32,657 nucleotides of DNA from a virus, in the IMG/VR virus record IMGVR_UViG_3300031851_000096, positions 1-32,657 of that record; one strand, 5' to 3'. This document shows, in pieces, positions 31,549-32,657 of the stretch. Position numbers and translations under genes: made by a program. The notes beneath the pieces are model-generated. The model saw only the letters and a program-made list of their open reading frames with translations, was not told the DNA's origin and made no database searches. Each line of letters begins with the position of its first letter. Position 1 is the first letter of the stretch.

Positions 31549-31725
31549 ATGGCAAAAGCAATCACAGATTACACCTTAGATGGTGATGGAACACTGACAA
31601 CATTTGTCGGTAAAGAAGTACACAATGTTATGTATAATGTAGACAATTTGATGGAAGTACAGATGCATATCAGCGAACAGAACAATGAACTATTTAATAA
31701 ACATTTATTAACCTTAAACAATTAG
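31549..31725 (+). CDS. Early protein of unknown function, 58 aa
   Basis: Start taken at ATG 31549, directly after the full leader motif of element B; a longer frame with TTG at 31480 is rejected because it would run through both hairpins. The protein starts MAKAITDYTLDGDGTLTTFV, has KEVHNVMYNVDNLMEVQMHI, and ends KHLLTLNN, the last codons falling in the next leader. Beta-rich, not recognised. Confidence 0.68.
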   Translation: MAKAITDYTLDGDGTLTTFVGKEVHNVMYNVDNLMEVQMHISEQNNELFNKHLLTLNN

Positions 31726-31729
31726 AATT

Positions 31730-32068
31730 ATGAAAAATTATTATCGAGAATTAAGACACAATCCACCAACACTAGAGGTGGTAAAAAATCCAAAGAGAGT
31801 TACCTTAAAAATGGTATCGTGTATGTGCGACAATCGTTCAGAAATCAAGTTTATAAAGACAGAAGATTTTTGGAGAGTATGGTCAGTAATGCCTAGTGGA
31901 ATGGGTTACGCAATGAGCAACTATCAGTTCGGTTGTGGTGCAACTGGAGGAGGCTTCAAGGCTACTGCTGAAGACCTTTGTTGGATGGCTCTAGAAGGCG
32001 ATTGGGATGGCATCCTAAAGACCATTAATAGTGGAACAGCCGTAATAGAAAAAGCAAGAAGTTTATAA
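31730..32068 (+). CDS. Early protein of unknown function, 112 aa
   Basis: 112 aa from ATG 31730 after a full leader motif. It has two Cys in SCMCDNRSEI (about residues 30-39) and a further C-G (NYQFGCGATGGGFKA), and ends in a helix (TAEDLCWMALEGDWDGILKT). The mix of an acidic amphipathic end and central Cys suggests a compact fold. I recognise no family. Followed by 21 bp with another leader motif. Confidence 0.65.
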   Translation: MKNYYRELRHNPPTLEVVKNPKRVTLKMVSCMCDNRSEIKFIKTEDFWRVWSVMPSGMGYAMSNYQFGCGATGGGFKATAEDLCWMALEGDWDGILKTINSGTAVIEKARSL

Positions 32069-32089
32069 CCATTAAAACAATTAGAAATT

Positions 32090-32350
32090 ATGACAGAACT
32101 AGAAAAAGCAATTCGTGAAAGTCTCAATAGAGAGAGAGTTATGAATAAAGAGAAAGTAGTTACTTACGATGATACAAGAGATGTAGCCATCACAATAGTA
32201 GAGTACCTAATCGACAATGAATTTATAAAGTATGAAGAAGGAGATTATCCCTTTGAAATTCAAGACGAAATACACGATGAGGTAAATTCCTTGCTAGGTC
32301 TCAAGCAAGATGAAGTTGAACAAATTAAAATAACCAATAAAAACAATTAG
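32090..32350 (+). CDS. Small acidic early protein, 86 aa
   Basis: 86 aa from ATG 32090 after the full leader TAAAACAATTAGAAATT. Helical and acidic (MTELEKAIRESLNRERVMNK, then FIKYEEGDYPFEIQDEIHDE). Not recognised. Its end (NKNN) and TAG form part of the next leader. Confidence 0.62.
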   Translation: MTELEKAIRESLNRERVMNKEKVVTYDDTRDVAITIVEYLIDNEFIKYEEGDYPFEIQDEIHDEVNSLLGLKQDEVEQIKITNKNN

Positions 32351-32354
32351 AATT

Positions 32355-32597
32355 ATGAAAACACAAAATTTAACATATGTCAATGAAGAAAATGAACAAG
32401 TAGGTTTGTTTCTTCTCAATACTCTAAAAGGCAAAAAAATATGGAGTATGAGCCGAACAAGTGATGAATTAGAATCTCTAGTTAGGAAATACCACACAAA
32501 AAATGGTATTCCTAATTGGATATTTGCAGACAACTATGACGAGGGTATAGATTGGGTTTGCTTTGGAGATTTATTTAACAATTTAAAAAACAATTAG
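32355..32597 (+). CDS. Small early protein, 80 aa
   Basis: 80 aa from ATG 32355 after a full leader motif. Mixed helix and strand (NEENEQVGLFLLNTLKGKKI, then DELESLVRKYHTKNGIPNWI), ending DWVCFGDLFNNLKNN. The FADNYDEGIDWVCFG phrase looks like a folded domain. No family recognised. Its last codons and TAG belong to the next leader. Confidence 0.62.
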   Translation: MKTQNLTYVNEENEQVGLFLLNTLKGKKIWSMSRTSDELESLVRKYHTKNGIPNWIFADNYDEGIDWVCFGDLFNNLKNN

Positions 32598-32601
32598 AAA
32601 G

Positions 32602-32657
32602 ATGAAACAGATTATTAGAAAAAGTAACCTCCAACCAACGTTGGAATCAAGAGAATG
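32602..32657 (+). CDS. Start of a further early gene, cut by window edge
   Basis: ATG at 32602 two bases after the ninth copy of ACAATTAGAA; the frame (MKQIIRKSNLQPTLESRE) is open to the edge. Too short to classify. The common leader is the reason to call it a gene. Confidence 0.55.
   Translation, partial: MKQIIRKSNLQPTLESRE

Larger units (their letters stand above)
29577..32599 (+). repeat. Stereotyped leader ACAATTAGAA before nine start codons
   Basis: Copies and the following ATG: 29577-29586/29589, 30249-30258/30261, 30481-30490 (ACTATTAGAA)/30494, 30876-30885 (ACCAATAGAA)/30889, 31537-31546/31549, 31718-31727/31730, 32077-32086/32090, 32343-32352/32355, 32590-32599/32602. The gap to ATG is always 2-3 nt. 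In six cases the TAG in the motif is the stop of the upstream gene; in three it is not, so the motif is not a by-product of gene ends. No Shine-Dalgarno is present. Likely a translation-initiation leader. Confidence 0.8.

Noticed and set aside
1-32657. tRNA genes, integrase, transposase, CRISPR array
   Set aside because: None was recognised on reading; no T-arm/anticodon pattern or recombinase motif was noticed, though a tRNA scan was not possible.

Overview
The window is part of the genome of a tailed bacteriophage of Bacteroidota, most likely a marine flavobacterial phage. Three things point there. The DNA is AT-rich. Several leftward transcription units start at perfect copies of the Bacteroidota -7 promoter element TAnnTTTG. 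Start codons follow A/T-rich leaders without Shine-Dalgarno sequences. No tRNA, rRNA, insertion sequence, integrase or CRISPR array was recognised. No sheath or tape-measure gene is visible, and the run terL, portal, scaffold-like, major capsid, connector-like genes, giant tail protein fits a short-tailed (podovirus-like) virion. A link to the crAss-like lineages is possible but is only an inference from gene order and protein size.

Layout. Positions 1-17283 (all minus strand) hold the virion module, transcribed from high to low coordinates: two small genes and a GroES-like double-barrel protein, a possible 41-aa basic ORF, a small-terminase candidate, TerL (TTG start), portal, scaffold-like protein, major capsid protein, a 248-aa protein, two connector-like proteins, and a giant tail protein of at least 2,047 aa that runs off the left edge. 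Positions 17300-23130 (minus) hold a fibre-like protein, a GTA-type holin, an M15 endolysin, a 55-aa membrane protein, a 947-aa adhesin made of about 32 BspA/DUF285 repeats, a spike-base-like protein and a decoration protein. Positions 23148-25730 (minus) are a string of very small, mostly Lys/Arg-rich genes, five of them only 51-54 codons, plus a second protein carrying the same N-terminal anchor as the decoration protein. One rightward winged-helix-like regulator (25770) overlaps tail-to-tail with a phage groES, which lies downstream of a phage groEL. Upstream of groEL is a noncoding stretch with eight GTCAC-type sites, then a small gene, then about 530 bp without a convincing gene where orientation switches. 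From 29124 to the right edge a rightward operon of small, unrecognised, presumably early genes begins.

How the parts may work together. The phage has its own GroEL (ATPase residues intact, no GGM tail) and GroES, and a second, two-barrel GroES-like protein next to terL, which suggests dedicated folding of virion proteins. Lysis genes sit among the fibre and adhesin genes. The early operon uses a stereotyped leader (ACAATTAGAA, 2-3 nt, ATG) at nine start codons. Two of its intergenic regions carry the same two-hairpin RNA architecture with different stem sequences. A 29-nt tandem repeat at 17365-17429 forms hairpins whose only two differences are a compensatory base pair, and its minus strand contains the 12-mer CAATTAGAATTA also found in early leaders.

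The strongest leads are the tandem GroES-like protein, the two structured RNA families with their shared leader motif, the GTCAC-site array at the groEL promoter, and the shared N-terminal anchor on two otherwise different virion proteins.
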